Shown piece after piece: positions 53,776-61,495 of a stretch of DNA of 64,000 bases. A program made the translations under genes and the position numbers. The notes beneath the pieces were generated by a model. It searched no databases, was not told the origin of the DNA, and saw only the letters and a program-made list of their open reading frames with translations. The stretch is taken from NCBI GenBank assembly GCA_017472695.1, contig JAFUOQ010000014.1, positions 1 to 64,000 of the forward strand, given 5' to 3'. How positions within the stretch are numbered: position 1 is the first letter of the stretch; each line of letters begins with the position of its first letter. The stretch is from Clostridia bacterium (lineage in GTDB: Bacteria; Bacillota; Clostridia; Oscillospirales; CAG-272).

Positions 53776-55773
53776 ATGAAAAGAAGAAAGGAAAGCTTTT
53801 GGGGATTGCATTTTGATTTCCACGCAACTCCAAGCGATGGCATACAAGGAAAAAACCTAAAGGAAGAGGACATTCGAAAAATTTGTCACCTTCTAAAGCC
53901 TGATTTTATCCAAATTGACTGCAAGGGACATCCAGGCTGGACCTCATATCCATCAAAGCTAGGCAACGCAATGCCTGAATTCGCCAAGGATACACTAAAG
54001 CTTTGGAGAAAGGTTACAAAAGAAGAGGATATAGCACTCTATATGCACTATTCAGGTGTGTATGATGTGAAATATTGTAGTGAGCACCCAGAGCAAAGAG
54101 TCCTTATGGCAGATGGCTATCGTCATTTTGGCTCAACTAAACTAAATGGCTCTTACACAGACGATTTACTAATTCCACAGCTAATGGAGCTCGCAGGGGA
54201 TTATGAGGTTAATGGTGTTTGGATTGATGGTGAGTGCTGGATGGCACTTGCAGATTTCTCAAAGGAAACGCTTGAAGCCTTTGAAATGGAAACAGGCATT
54301 AACCTAAATGGTATAATCCCAGCCACCGACAAGGACCCATATTTTCACGAATACAGAGACTATCATCGCACACTCTTCAAAAAATATCTTAGTCATTATA
54401 TAGATGCAGTTCACGAAAAGTATCCCGATTTTGAGATTTGCTCAAACTGGGCATTTAGCGACCATATGCCAGAGAAGGTGTCTGTAAATGTCGATTTTCT
54501 CTCAGGCGACTTAAACCCACTTAACTCCTTTAATTCTGCACGCTACGCAGCAAGAGCACTAGCACAGCAGGAGGGCTATGTATGGGATTTGATGTCCTGG
54601 AACTTTAGAAATAATATTGCAGGTCACGCAGCCTATGTGCCCAAGCATGTAAATCAATTAAAGCAAGAGGCAGCTGCAGTTATCGCAATAGGTGGAGCAT
54701 TTCAGGATTATGTTCCACAAAACAGAGACGGCTCTCCAAGAATGTGGGAGCTTGAGGGCTTAAAGGAGCTTTCCAATTTTGTTCTTGAGCGTAAGCCCTA
54801 TTGCCATAGAGCAAATCAAATTCATCAGGTTGCACTTCTTTTGTCCACATATGACCGTTACAAGGAATCAACTCACTTGTATTCAAGAACTGGCTATGAA
54901 AAGGTAATGGGAATGACAGCGCTCCTTTGCGATATAGGAGAGTCACTTGAAATCGTATGTGAGCATACATTGAAAAAGCACATAAACGAATATAAAATGT
55001 TCGTCGTGCCAGAGCTTTATAGTGGACTTGAGGATGAAACCATAGAAATTCTTTTAGAGTACGCAAAAAATGGTGGAAATCTTGTACTAGCAGGTAAAAA
55101 TACCACCTCAATCTTTGCTAAAGCAGGCGCTCCATTTGTATGCAAGGAGCACGCAGAATTTTTTGAAACTGAAATTAAGGGCTCAGAGGACGGACACAAT
55201 AACAAAACCTCAAATAAATACATTCCGTACTGCTTCACAACCGATAATATGAACTATGGAGCGTTGTTCTCACCATGTGAGATTGTAGCAGATGGCAAGA
55301 CAAACGCGTCCTTTTCAGAAAAGCCAGCCATAGACCTTGCCAAGCTTTCCGTTACAGTCCCATACGGAGAGGGAACTATTACAGCCATAGGCTTTGATAT
55401 AGGCTCTCAATATCTAAATGCAACACAGTTTATGCACAGAGAGCTAATGAAAGAGATAACTAGCCTTTATGAGCCACTTGTGAAAATCGAGTCAGCAGTT
55501 GGCAGACTTGAAGTAGTAGCAACTAAAAAGGACGGCAAAACAATGATACAGCTTGTCAACGCAGGAGGTACACATGCCGATAGATGCGCCACCACCGACG
55601 ACTATATCCCACCTGTGCTTGATGTAAAGCTCTCAATTTCAGCACCAAGCGCAAGGAAGCTCATTCTTCAACCCGAGGGAATACAGCTCCCAATCGAGCA
55701 TACCTCAAATGGTAAAATCTCAACAACAATCCCTCGCATAGATATCCATAGCATCATCGAAATTTGTGAGTGA
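53776..55773 (+). CDS. GH29-like glycosidase with a glutamine-amidotransferase-like domain
   Basis: A 665-residue cytoplasmic protein. The TIM barrel (about 5-345) has FWGLHFDFHATPSD, FIQIDCKGHPGWTSYPSK, the strand-4 motif VWIDGECW (148-155) whose Asp151 is where GH29 fucosidases carry the nucleophile, and LMSWNFRN. Residues about 350-480 resemble the GATase-like trimerisation domain of GH42/GH29-type enzymes (FVVPELYSGLEDETIEILLE), followed by a beta domain. Similar proteins are annotated as alpha-L-fucosidases, but the activity is unproven. Own consensus promoter and terminator; AAGGAG site. Confidence 0.7.
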   Translation: MKRRKESFWGLHFDFHATPSDGIQGKNLKEEDIRKICHLLKPDFIQIDCKGHPGWTSYPSKLGNAMPEFAKDTLKLWRKVTKEEDIALYMHYSGVYDVKYCSEHPEQRVLMADGYRHFGSTKLNGSYTDDLLIPQLMELAGDYEVNGVWIDGECWMALADFSKETLEAFEMETGINLNGIIPATDKDPYFHEYRDYHRTLFKKYLSHYIDAVHEKYPDFEICSNWAFSDHMPEKVSVNVDFLSGDLNPLNSFNSARYAARALAQQEGYVWDLMSWNFRNNIAGHAAYVPKHVNQLKQEAAAVIAIGGAFQDYVPQNRDGSPRMWELEGLKELSNFVLERKPYCHRANQIHQVALLLSTYDRYKESTHLYSRTGYEKVMGMTALLCDIGESLEIVCEHTLKKHINEYKMFVVPELYSGLEDETIEILLEYAKNGGNLVLAGKNTTSIFAKAGAPFVCKEHAEFFETEIKGSEDGHNNKTSNKYIPYCFTTDNMNYGALFSPCEIVADGKTNASFSEKPAIDLAKLSVTVPYGEGTITAIGFDIGSQYLNATQFMHRELMKEITSLYEPLVKIESAVGRLEVVATKKDGKTMIQLVNAGGTHADRCATTDDYIPPVLDVKLSISAPSARKLILQPEGIQLPIEHTSNGKISTTIPRIDIHSIIEICE

Positions 55774-55784
55774 GACTAAAAACA

Positions 55785-55816
55785 AAAAAGACAGGTGTGA
55801 AACCTGTCTTTTTTGT
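55785..55816 (+). terminator. Terminator after the GH29-like gene
   Basis: AAAAAGACAGGT-gtgaa-ACCTGTCTTTTTTG. Confidence 0.9.
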
Positions 55817-55928
55817 TTTTGGTGAGCCAAGGGCAATGTAAATCGAAAAAAGTTTAACGACAAAAACACTTTCTATTAACATTTGTAAAAAACAAGCGTT
55901 GCTTGAGCAAAACTAAAGTGCAAAGTTA

Positions 55929-55957
55929 TTGACTATCACATAAAACAATGCTATCAT
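55929..55957 (+). promoter_or_regulatory. Promoter for the XRE-TPR regulator
   Basis: TTGACT (55929-55934), 17-bp spacer, TATCAT (55952-55957). Confidence 0.65.
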
Positions 55958-56005
55958 AATGACAGAAGGTGTGCACTCCCTCTAATCATACAGGAGGATT
56001 TTATT

Positions 56006-57166
56006 ATGGTAGAATTGAAAATATCAGAGGTTATATCAAGAGAAAGAAAACGCCTTGATTTAACACAAGAGGAATTAGCAAAGGCTCTCTATGTTTCACC
56101 ACAAGCTGTATCAAATTGGGAAAGAGGTGGCTATCCCGATATAACCTTGCTCCCATCTATTGCTAACTTTTTTGGAATTACTGTTGACGAGCTTATAGGA
56201 AATGATGAGGTTAGTGTGAAAAGTGATATAGAAAGCTTTTTTGAAAAATACGGGAAAGTAAATTATAAAGAACGCTTGGCATTAGCTAAAGCCTATCACA
56301 AAAAATATCCACAAAACTTTGAAATTATGGAAGTCTTAGGTGGCTCAATAGTAGAAATTAAGGACTATTGGGAAAAGGAATATCCTTTACTAAAACACAT
56401 ATGCGAAAAGATAATGGAAGAATGCACAAACGAATGGATAAGACAAAGCGCAATTTATTATATGCACATTGTGTGCCCAGACGAAGAATTTGAAAATTGG
56501 AAATATAGAAGCCCACGAGCATTTGCTGATTGTGAAAACGAAAAATTAGAAGAAAGATACTATCAAAGATGCAATAGTGAAAGCTTCCAAGCTCAATCAA
56601 ATGCGAATAATTTGCTCAGCCTAATGCACTTTTTAGGCAGAGATTGTATGCGATTCCACGATATAAGGGAAAAGGACAGATTCAAATTAGTTTTTGGAAA
56701 TCCAATGCAAGCTGCCGAGCTTTCAAAATTCAAAATGCGAGTGCTTGAAAACATTTCAACTGACGGAGAAATACCGGAGGCTTGGCTCGGTGCTTATGCA
56801 GAGTTGTGTCTAAAAACAGGTGGTGCTTTAATTGGTGCAAACGAGCTTGACGAGGGATTTGCATATCTTGAAAAATCATTCGAATTATATGAAAAATGGA
56901 TTGAAACTCCTGATGGAAAGCTTATGGATGTTGGAAAACCTGAGCTTTTTGAAAATGCAAAGGTTAATAAAAACGATAGCTCAAATGTTGTATATATTCA
57001 TTTGCAAAATGGAACAAAGGTTTGGACTCCTTATTTATGGCTCTTTTGGGGACTCAAAAACGATATAAGAAGAGCTATGACACATTGGCATTGGTTTGAC
57101 AATGTTCGCACAGACGAAAGATTTTTGGTTCTTTATGAAAAAGCTCTAAAGCTTATGGAAAAATAA
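56006..57166 (+). CDS. XRE regulator with long helical C-terminal domain
   Basis: A 386-residue protein. HTH_3 at about 8-65 (RKRLDLTQEELAKALYVSPQ then AVSNWERG), then an entirely helical region of 300 residues with TPR-like spacing (KRLALAKAYHKKYPQNFEIM-type helices). No membrane segment. The layout resembles Rgg/PlcR-like or other XRE proteins whose helical domain binds a peptide or protein, but no pheromone gene is visible nearby. Strong AGGAGG site. Target unknown; it lies between the GH cluster and the mobile region. Confidence 0.83.
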   Translation: MVELKISEVISRERKRLDLTQEELAKALYVSPQAVSNWERGGYPDITLLPSIANFFGITVDELIGNDEVSVKSDIESFFEKYGKVNYKERLALAKAYHKKYPQNFEIMEVLGGSIVEIKDYWEKEYPLLKHICEKIMEECTNEWIRQSAIYYMHIVCPDEEFENWKYRSPRAFADCENEKLEERYYQRCNSESFQAQSNANNLLSLMHFLGRDCMRFHDIREKDRFKLVFGNPMQAAELSKFKMRVLENISTDGEIPEAWLGAYAELCLKTGGALIGANELDEGFAYLEKSFELYEKWIETPDGKLMDVGKPELFENAKVNKNDSSNVVYIHLQNGTKVWTPYLWLFWGLKNDIRRAMTHWHWFDNVRTDERFLVLYEKALKLMEK

Positions 57167-57234
57167 AAATGGCGAGAGCTGATTATTTCGGCACTCGCTT
57201 GAAATGTTTAAATTGAAAATCAACTATTGTGTTA

Positions 57235-57263
57235 TTGAAATGTTTTATGTGTTGTGGTATAAT
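57235..57263 (+). promoter_or_regulatory. Promoter for the gene at 57293
   Basis: TTGAAA (57235-57240), 17-bp spacer, TATAAT (57258-57263). Confidence 0.75.
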
Positions 57264-57292
57264 TTTATTAATTTGAAAACAGAGGTGATATT

Positions 57293-57817
57293 TTGAAATA
57301 CTACATAGACTCTAATAAGAGGATTACAAAGAAGAAAGCCATATTAACCGCACTAATTTCATTTGTAATTGTTTTCGTTTTATCAGCTCTAATATTTTTC
57401 TTTGTTGACAAAATGATAGGCGCATCGTTGTTGGGTTTTTTCTTATTTCTTCTTGTTGTGATTTCTTTAATATGTTTATTGGCTGGAGATAATAATGTTG
57501 TAATGCCATATGCGGAAATTATAGAACAGGATATTGTTTTTTTTAATCAAAAATCAATAGAGCAAAAACGCATACCCTTATCTGTTATTTGCTCTGCAGA
57601 AATAACAACAGCATACAGATATAAAATGCACACAATTCCTAAAAGAACCAAGCACAAGCTCCTTTTTGCTTTTGGTGCGATGATATTCGGTCCAAAATAC
57701 ATTGTTTTCTATGATGTTGATTTTAATTTTTTGTTTGGATTGTATCTTTGTAAAGAGAATTACCATGCATTTAAGAAATATCTTCCACAAACACAACGAA
57801 ACATAAATTTTTCATAA
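57293..57817 (+). CDS. Hypothetical membrane protein with PH-like domain
   Basis: A 174-residue protein starting with TTG (GAGGTGA site six bases before). Two transmembrane helices at about 17-39 and 42-64 are followed by a domain of alternating strands (MPYAEIIEQDIVFFNQKSIE, AEITTAYRYKMHTIP) that looks like a bacterial PH-like fold. Same architecture as the protein at 18151 but no obvious sequence identity. Last chromosomal-looking gene before the mobile element. Function not recognised. Confidence 0.6.
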   Translation: MKYYIDSNKRITKKKAILTALISFVIVFVLSALIFFFVDKMIGASLLGFFLFLLVVISLICLLAGDNNVVMPYAEIIEQDIVFFNQKSIEQKRIPLSVICSAEITTAYRYKMHTIPKRTKHKLLFAFGAMIFGPKYIVFYDVDFNFLFGLYLCKENYHAFKKYLPQTQRNINFS

Positions 57818-57824
57818 AATACTC

Positions 57825-57890
57825 TGTGGCGAGTGCTTGTATATATACAAGTGGCTCGGCTTCGCCTCGCCAATACAAGCACACGCCACA
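57825..57890. repeat. Large cruciform at the left of the element
   Basis: TGTGGCG-ag-TGCTTGTAT pairs with ATACAAGCA-ca-CGCCACA, with further small pairing (GGCTCG...CGAGCC-like) in the loop. No T tract follows. Candidate recombinase site, replication origin or transfer origin. Confidence 0.6.
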
Positions 57891-57954
57891 ACCGACTGAA
57901 CAAACAAAAAAGGGCAAATTAAATAACCGAACTCCCAAAGATAAAAAGACAAAA

Positions 57955-58033
57955 TACGAAGGCGAGCGAAGTGGGGTTTCGCGCTGAGCCGCTTGCGAAA
58001 ACACCCACTTTCTCGCTTGTCGCCATATTCGTA
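57955..58033. repeat. Second long imperfect hairpin
   Basis: TACGAA and GGCGAGCGAAGTGGG on one side oppose CCCACTTT.CTCGCTT.GTCGCC and TTCGTA on the other, with GCGAAA/TTTCGC nearer the loop. About 79 bases in all. It could be a structured RNA or an origin-type sequence. Confidence 0.55.
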
Positions 58034-58049
58034 AATTTTGGTGCTTTTT

Positions 58050-58079
58050 AACTCTCGAAAGGGAGTTTTCTTTTTTTGC
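58050..58079 (+). terminator. Terminator upstream of the Rep promoter
   Basis: AACTCTC-gaaa-GGGAGTT followed by TTCTTTTTTT. It isolates the element's promoter from upstream transcription and could end a small RNA read from the hairpin region. Confidence 0.75.
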
Positions 58080-58135
58080 TCATGGCAAAATTCCCACCTT
58101 TTTACTCAAAATGGCTACTAATTTTGCTAACCCCC

Positions 58136-58184
58136 TTGACAAATGATTTGTTTTGGTATATACTAAATGGGACAGATTGTCCCA
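58136..58184 (+). promoter_or_regulatory. Promoter and operator of the Rep operon
   Basis: TTGACA (58136-58141), 17-bp spacer, TATACT (58159-58164), then the perfect dyad TGGGACA-gat-TGTCCCA (58168-58184) covering the start site. A repressor, perhaps the 48-aa protein or Rep itself, would act here. Confidence 0.75.
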
Positions 58185-58263
58185 CGAGGATTCTCTGTTG
58201 AAAATTGAATAAAAATATTTGTGTGAAATAGTAAGTTTAAGTAATAGTTAGTTAGTATATGCA

Positions 58264-58361
58264 AGTTCGCGCGCAGTAGAAAATGGCGGAACTCAATGGG
58301 CATAATACAAGGAAATCACAATTTTTAGTGATAGCCTGTATTATGCCCATTTTTGTTTTTT
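58264..58361 (+). promoter_or_regulatory. Leader attenuator upstream of the Rep operon
   Basis: A very stable hairpin with arms AATGGGCATAATACA and TGTATTATGCCCATT (58295-58350), whose inner GGAAATCAC/GTGATAGCC also pairs, is followed by TTTTTGTTTTTT: a full intrinsic terminator between promoter and genes. A smaller stem AGTTC.GC...GC.GAACT precedes it (58264-58293). The arrangement matches copy-number or conditional control by transcription attenuation. Confidence 0.7.
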
Positions 58362-58390
58362 AAGCATTTCACACAGGAAAGGAGGATTTA

Positions 58391-58537
58391 TTGAACAAAG
58401 AAATTACAATTGCAAGTGTTGGCAATGAACAAATTGAAAATCTATTAAGTGAGCAAAAGGGCATTTTTTATACTCTGCTCCAAAGAATTACAGAGCTTCA
58501 TTCCCAATCACTTGCAGAAAAGAAAGGGGGTGAATAA
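58391..58537 (+). CDS. 48-residue hypothetical protein upstream of Rep
   Basis: Starts with TTG at 58391 behind a perfect AAAGGAGG, reads MNKEITIASVGNEQIENLLS and ends SQSLAEKKGGE. It is helical, mildly acidic, without cysteines. The gap to the Rep start is only three bases, so the two are translated as a pair. Size and position suggest a replication-control or accessory factor; no family recognised. Confidence 0.65.
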   Translation: MNKEITIASVGNEQIENLLSEQKGIFYTLLQRITELHSQSLAEKKGGE

Positions 58538-58540
58538 GAA

Positions 58541-59434
58541 TTGTCTTATCACAATGCAAAGGTGTATTCTGACGGAAGTCATCACATAGCAATTTTACCA
58601 CAACCTAACACCCAACGCAAAAGTGAGAAGAAAAGTAAAGTAAGTACAGTAGAGGAAATTGAATTAAAAGAAAAATTTGAACAAGCGTATGCAGAAGCTC
58701 CAAGCAAAGGTAAAAAGAAAAAGTCCAAAGAAATATTAGATATAGTCGCAAGCAATTTTGCAGATAAAGAACAGGCAGAAGCATTTGTCGAAAAGCATAT
58801 GGAAAGAAAAGAACGTAACGTAAAGGAAAAAAGAAAACGACTATCAAGAAAAGTAAATACAAACGATTGGAACTATTTTGTAACACTAACCTATGATGAT
58901 AAATTGCATACAGAAGAAACATTTGAAAAAGGCGCACGAAATTTTTTGAAACACGCAGTAAGTAGAAATAAATACAAATATATCGGTGTTTTTGAGAGGT
59001 CTCCCAAGACAAACAGACTACATTTTCACGGAATATTTTACATACCCGAGGGGAAAATGATAGGCGAGCTTGTTGAGGTAAGGGACTTTGATACGAGAAG
59101 TAACAGAATGCGTACCACATTACAGAACACGCATTTGAATAAAAAATTTGGAAGAAGCGACTTTGAAAAAATAGAACACAGAGAGCTACTCGGCAATATA
59201 ATGTTTTATCTTACCAAGTATTTAACCAAGCAAGGTGGAAAGCTCATTATGTCTAAAAATATACCAACATACTATATTACAGATATTTTAGAGGAAGATA
59301 TTGCTTGCAAATACGGAAACAACGAAGATGACCCAAGAGTAGTATTGTTCGATAATTTTAGTTGCTTTAACGAAGGAATTTATGTAGGTGAAATATGTGC
59401 AGAAACGAAAGAAAAATTAAAAAAGGCGAATTAG
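58541..59434 (+). CDS. HUH-type rolling-circle replication initiator (Rep)
   Basis: A 297-residue protein starting with TTG behind AAAGGGGGTGA. After a charged, helical N-terminal third come motif I FVTLTYDD (113-120), motif II RLHFHGIFY with the HUH pair His161/His163, and motif III FYLTKYLTK with Tyr223 as likely nucleophile and Lys226/Tyr227. These define HUH endonucleases of the phage/plasmid Rep class (ORF2/G2P-like), which nick one strand and stay bound to the 5' end. No helicase domain is attached. Pairing with a serine recombinase implies replication of an excised circle. Confidence 0.86.
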   Translation: MSYHNAKVYSDGSHHIAILPQPNTQRKSEKKSKVSTVEEIELKEKFEQAYAEAPSKGKKKKSKEILDIVASNFADKEQAEAFVEKHMERKERNVKEKRKRLSRKVNTNDWNYFVTLTYDDKLHTEETFEKGARNFLKHAVSRNKYKYIGVFERSPKTNRLHFHGIFYIPEGKMIGELVEVRDFDTRSNRMRTTLQNTHLNKKFGRSDFEKIEHRELLGNIMFYLTKYLTKQGGKLIMSKNIPTYYITDILEEDIACKYGNNEDDPRVVLFDNFSCFNEGIYVGEICAETKEKLKKAN

Positions 59435-59550
59435 GTATAATTTATCTTTCGCCCGGTGGAGACTAAACGAAATCGCCATTTCTGTCAAGGGAAAATATAT
59501 TGTTTGAGACTATAATAAAAATACTTTTGAGCAATATATTTTTTAACCCC

Positions 59551-59566
59551 TTGACATCTCTGTCAA
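59551..59566. promoter_or_regulatory. Palindrome before the recombinase gene
   Basis: TTGACA-TCTC-TGTCAA, a perfect dyad that contains a -35-like box but lacks a clear -10. The preceding bases (TTAACCCC) resemble those before the Rep promoter (CTAACCCCC), which suggests shared control. Confidence 0.4.
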
Positions 59567-59631
59567 TTCCGTTTTTTGTGTCTCCGTCGAAAGACAAATT
59601 AAAAAATAAAATAAAAAAGGAGATTTTGAAA

Positions 59632-61170
59632 ATGGAATTGAAAAATCAAAAATCACAATCAAATCAATTGAAAACAGCTGTAATTTATGCTCGTTATTCA
59701 AGTGAAAATCAAAACGAACAATCAATTGACGGTCAATTAAGAGTGTGTCAAGAATATGCAAAGGTTAATAATATAATCATTCTTGATACATATATTGACA
59801 GAGCAATGACAGGTACTAACGATAATAGACCTGCATTTCAACAAATGATAGCAGATAGTAAGCACAAGAAATGGGATTATGTACTCGTTTACAAGCTTGA
59901 TAGATTTTCAAGAAACAAATACGAGTCTGCTATTCATAAGCATACATTAAAAGAAAATGGTGTAAAGGTAATTTCAGCTACTGAAAGCATACCAGATACA
60001 CCAGAGGGAATTATTCTTGAATCCTTGCTTGAGGGTATGAACCAATACTATTCAGCAGAATTAAGCCAAAAAGTTAAAAGAGGTATGAGAGAAACAAGAC
60101 TAAAAGGCAACTTTCAAGGTGGTCATTTACTCTATGGCTACAAGTTGAATGGTAGAAAAATTGTAAAAGACGAGGAAACTGCTCCAATTGTTCTTTACAT
60201 TTACGAGGAATATTCAAAGGGCAGAACAGTTGCAAGTATAATAAATTCCTTGAACGCAAAAGGTATTCAATACAAAGGCAAGCCACTTGCAAGTAATACA
60301 GTATATGGCATACTCAAAAATGAAAAGTATTCGGGAATATACACGATAAATGAAGAAATTGTCGATAATATGTACCCTCAAATAGTGCCTATGAGTATTT
60401 GCAATATTGTAAGAGAAAAAATGAGCTTAAACAAATATGGCAAAAAGTCAGTTGAAACAGTATATATTCTTCGTAACAAAATGAAATGTGGCTACTGTGG
60501 ACAAAGCCTTATCGCAGAATGTGGCAAATCAAGAAAAGGCGATATGTACTACTATTACAAATGTCACGGAAGAAAGAATTTGCGTAATGGTTGTAAACAA
60601 ACAACTTTCAAAAAAGAAGTTCTTGAAGAATTTATAATTGACAGTATCATTGAAGAGCTTTCCAAACCGTCAGTTGTAAATCTGATAACAAAAAAGCTCC
60701 TTGCTATACAAGAGCAAGAAAGCCATACAAGTCCAATATTAGATGTGTTATTGAAAGAGCAAAAACAGACTGAAAATGCCCTTAATAATTTGGTATCAGC
60801 CATTGAACAAGGTATCATATCAAACACCACAAATAAGCGTCTCCACGAGCTTGAAAATCGTTTACAAGAGCTTGAAAAGCAAATCATTATTGAAAGAAAT
60901 AATGAAGATGTAAAGCTAACCGAAAAAGATATAAAAGAATTTTACGAACAAGCTTTAAGATTAGAGCCTTTGATGTTAATAAACTATCTTGTAAAGGAGA
61001 TTATAGTATATGAAGATACAATACATATCTACTATAAAAGCCCACTTAATATAAGTCCTGATGAAAGTCAGGGCTTTTCTTTTTACCAAGAGAAAAGACA
61101 AATAACTGTTTATACTCAAATTACTCACGAAACAATAGAGGTAAATTTACAAATAATAATGACCGTATAA
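59632..61170 (+). CDS. Large serine recombinase (integrase/excisionase type)
   Basis: A 512-residue protein. The start at 59632 has AAGGAG nine bases upstream and gives the proper N-terminus; a longer reading from 59500 adds 44 non-conserved residues. Resolvase domain with catalytic Ser23 in YARYSSENQ and Arg residues in YKLDRFSRN; recombinase domain about 165-280; zinc ribbon KMKCGYCGQ...YKCHGR..GC (about 282-330); then a coiled coil with QTENALNNLV and LHELENRLQELEKQ. Large serine recombinases integrate and excise circles at short att sites. It should move the surrounding element. Confidence 0.93.
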   Translation: MELKNQKSQSNQLKTAVIYARYSSENQNEQSIDGQLRVCQEYAKVNNIIILDTYIDRAMTGTNDNRPAFQQMIADSKHKKWDYVLVYKLDRFSRNKYESAIHKHTLKENGVKVISATESIPDTPEGIILESLLEGMNQYYSAELSQKVKRGMRETRLKGNFQGGHLLYGYKLNGRKIVKDEETAPIVLYIYEEYSKGRTVASIINSLNAKGIQYKGKPLASNTVYGILKNEKYSGIYTINEEIVDNMYPQIVPMSICNIVREKMSLNKYGKKSVETVYILRNKMKCGYCGQSLIAECGKSRKGDMYYYYKCHGRKNLRNGCKQTTFKKEVLEEFIIDSIIEELSKPSVVNLITKKLLAIQEQESHTSPILDVLLKEQKQTENALNNLVSAIEQGIISNTTNKRLHELENRLQELEKQIIIERNNEDVKLTEKDIKEFYEQALRLEPLMLINYLVKEIIVYEDTIHIYYKSPLNISPDESQGFSFYQEKRQITVYTQITHETIEVNLQIIMTV

Positions 61171-61194
61171 TAACGGCATTTATTCCACGGAACA

Positions 61195-61315
61195 ATTGAC
61201 AAGAGCCTCTCGGGAGTGTGGATGTCAGGCATAAAAGAGCCAAGACATCAACCCCGAGGGGTTTCGTTTGCCTTTCGGCTTGAAATAGCCTACCACACTC
61301 CCTACTCTTGTCAAT
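61195..61315. repeat. Nested inverted repeats downstream of the recombinase
   Basis: Outer arms ATTGACAAGAG/CTCTTGTCAAT (11 of 11), middle arms GGGAGTGTGG/CCACACTCCC (10 of 10), inner GATGTC/GACATC plus two small stems (CCCCGAGGGG, GCCTTTCGGC). Such a 120-base fold may be an att or nick-site region or a stable RNA. It lies just inside the right end of the element. Confidence 0.6.
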
Positions 61316-61330
61316 CGTCTTTCGCGGCAT

Positions 61331-61392
61331 AAAAGCCGATAACAAAAATAAAAAAGGTGCTTACAGGAAAAGCACCGAAGAAAAGCCGATAA
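61331..61392. repeat. Direct repeat AAAAGCCGATAA flanking a hairpin
   Basis: AAAAGCCGATAA occurs at 61331-61342 and 61381-61392; between them GGTGCTT-acaggaa-AAGCACC forms a hairpin. Possible recombination-site material. Confidence 0.4.
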
Positions 61393-61435
61393 AAAAGAAA
61401 AATAACCTAAACCGAAAGTGTTTCGATTTAGGTTA
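61391..61435 (-). terminator. Terminator of the tRNA fragment
   Basis: On the minus strand TAACCTAAA...TTTAGGTTA (inner TCGAAA/TTTCGG pairs too) is followed by TTTTTCTTTTTT. It lies five bases after the tRNA CCA end, as a native tRNA terminator would. Confidence 0.75.
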
Positions 61436-61439
61436 GTCT

Positions 61440-61466
61440 TGGTGACCCGTACGGGAATCGAATTCT
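61440..61466 (-). pseudogene. 3' fragment of a tRNA-Glu-like gene (likely att site)
   Basis: The minus strand ends ATTCCCGTACGGGTCACCA, matching the 3' T arm, acceptor strand and CCA of Firmicute tRNA-Glu as I recall it. Upstream (GCAGAATTCG) the T stem no longer pairs and no anticodon arm is present, so it is a remnant. A 3' fragment with its terminator next to an integrase gene is the classical scar of site-specific integration into a tRNA gene. Confidence 0.6.
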
Positions 61467-61495
61467 GCACACTTCCGACAACCTGAATTGCCTAT

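Larger units (their letters stand above)
57818..61440 (+). mobile_element. Putative compact integrative element with HUH Rep and serine recombinase
   Basis: Between the last chromosomal-type gene and the tRNA fragment at 61440 lie, in order: two large hairpins, a terminator, an operator-controlled promoter, an attenuator, a 48-aa ORF, a HUH Rep, a large serine recombinase and a third structured region. The set fits an element that excises by the recombinase and may replicate as a rolling circle. No mobilisation, cargo or capsid gene is present. The exact ends are not visible because serine recombinases leave short cores; the limits are therefore approximate. Confidence 0.6.

Noticed and set aside
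57955..58079. Possible 6S-like or other known structured RNA
   Set aside because: The hairpins are strong but I see no match to a known RNA class; kept as a structural repeat only.
58605..59120. A 171-codon open frame antisense to the HUH Rep gene
   Set aside because: Low-complexity, Leu/Phe/Tyr-rich translation expected from the reverse of a Lys/Glu-rich gene; no start site; the plus strand has the HUH motifs.
59500..59631. Longer N-terminus of the serine recombinase
   Set aside because: The 44 extra residues are hydrophobic and not part of the resolvase fold; the palindrome TTGACATCTCTGTCAA would lie inside the gene; the ATG at 59632 has a good AAGGAG site.
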